Source: Oceanobacillus jordanicus
GTDB lineage: Bacteria; Bacillota; Bacilli; Bacillales; Amphibacillaceae
NCBI RefSeq assembly: GCF_022095695.1
Contig: NZ_JAIFZM010000014.1
Coordinates: 1 to 64,000, forward strand
Length of the DNA stretch: 64,000 nt
Direction of reading: 5' to 3'
Shown here: positions 63,676 through 64,000 of the stretch, piece by piece
Position numbering within the stretch: position 1 is the first letter of the stretch
Layout: each line of letters opens with the position of its first letter
Notes under the pieces: generated by a model
The model's input: the letters and a program-made list of their open reading frames with translations, nothing else
Told to the model about the DNA's origin: nothing
Database searches by the model: none
Made by a program: the position numbers and the translations under genes

Positions 63676-64000
63676 ATGTTGTTTACAACGGATTGGCTTG
63701 AGGAATTTCTCACTCCAATGACAGGAAGAAATAATCAATACGAAATATTTGAAGTAATGACAGATAGCCGAAAGAATGCGAATAATGCATTGTTTATCCC
63801 ACTTATAGGTGAAAATTTTGATGCTCATACCTACTTGGAACAAGCTGTGGAGAACGGAGCAGTCGCAACGATCTGGGACAAGGGCAAGCCATTACCAGAG
63901 AAGCTTGATCCCTCCATTGCCGTCTATATGGTAGAGGATACATTAATGACCTTGCAGCAAATCGCTTCAAAGTATAGAGATCTAGTAAATCCTAAAGTTA
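63676..64000 (+). CDS. murF: MurF, N-terminal part (cut by window edge)
   Basis: The first 108 codons of a Mur ligase run to the window end. The start MLFTTDWLEEFL and the block VMTDSRKNANNALFIPLIGENFDAH-type signature (DSR..ALF.P..G) are those of the UDP-binding domain of MurF, which adds D-Ala-D-Ala. An AAGGGGA box lies inside the end of murE, suggesting coupling. The ATP-binding domain is beyond the window. Confidence 0.9.
   Translation, partial: MLFTTDWLEEFLTPMTGRNNQYEIFEVMTDSRKNANNALFIPLIGENFDAHTYLEQAVENGAVATIWDKGKPLPEKLDPSIAVYMVEDTLMTLQQIASKYRDLVNPKV

Overview
The window reads as a conserved chromosomal stretch of an AT-rich, endospore-forming, aerobic member of the Bacillaceae. Evidence: sporulation genes (spoVD, ylaJ, ylbJ, ylbD, an RsfA-type regulator), a caa3 oxidase with heme A synthesis, bacillithiol synthesis (bshC), RNase J1 with RpoY, and a DNPR-type (meso-diaminopimelate) MurE. 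A BCCT betaine carrier and the overall look suggest a halotolerant genus near Oceanobacillus or Virgibacillus, but genus is inference. Gene order follows the Bacillus subtilis ykuV to murF segment as I remember it, with several genes absent (ykrA, typA, phoH/ylaK, ylbB, ylbK, ylbQ).

Layout. 0-8.3 kb: cytosolic thioredoxin-like YkuV, a heterodimeric ABC exporter (YknU/YknV type), KtrC, then rnjA, rpoY and def on the minus strand. 8.5-14.7 kb: YkyA lipoprotein and the pyruvate dehydrogenase operon pdhABCD. 15-19.8 kb: betaine carrier, a deacetylase lipoprotein, the dual-function RNA SR1 with its SR1P peptide, and speA. 19.9-26.7 kb: small conserved genes (yktA, yktB, suhB, ylaF, ylaH, ylaI, ylaJ, ylaN). 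26.9-31.6 kb: ftsW overlapping pycA. 31.6-39.7 kb: heme A and cytochrome caa3 genes ctaA to ctaG plus a DUF420 gene. 39.7-53.3 kb: an AI-2E family protein and the ylb cluster, including rsmD, coaD, the YlbL protease, tmcAL, ylbN and rpmF. 53.6-64 kb: start of the division and cell-wall cluster (DUF3397, bshC, mraZ, rsmH, ftsL, pbpB, spoVD, murE, partial murF).

How parts connect: PDH and PycA feed central carbon flow; SR1/SR1P link glycolysis, arginine metabolism and RNase J1, whose gene is also here; cta genes build one respiratory oxidase; the dcw genes make septal and cortex peptidoglycan.

No undescribed multi-gene system is evident. The least explained items are non-coding: (A) a structured ~155-bp dispersed repeat present four times, three times at or just after a stop codon; (B) a G+C-rich composite repeat present twice in inverted orientation about 7 kb apart, one copy carrying a 61-bp tandem duplication; a structured leader with a possible 31-residue ORF before rpoY-rnjA; and orphan terminators. 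Many start codons given here are trimmed from the longest open frame to a start with a credible ribosome binding site.
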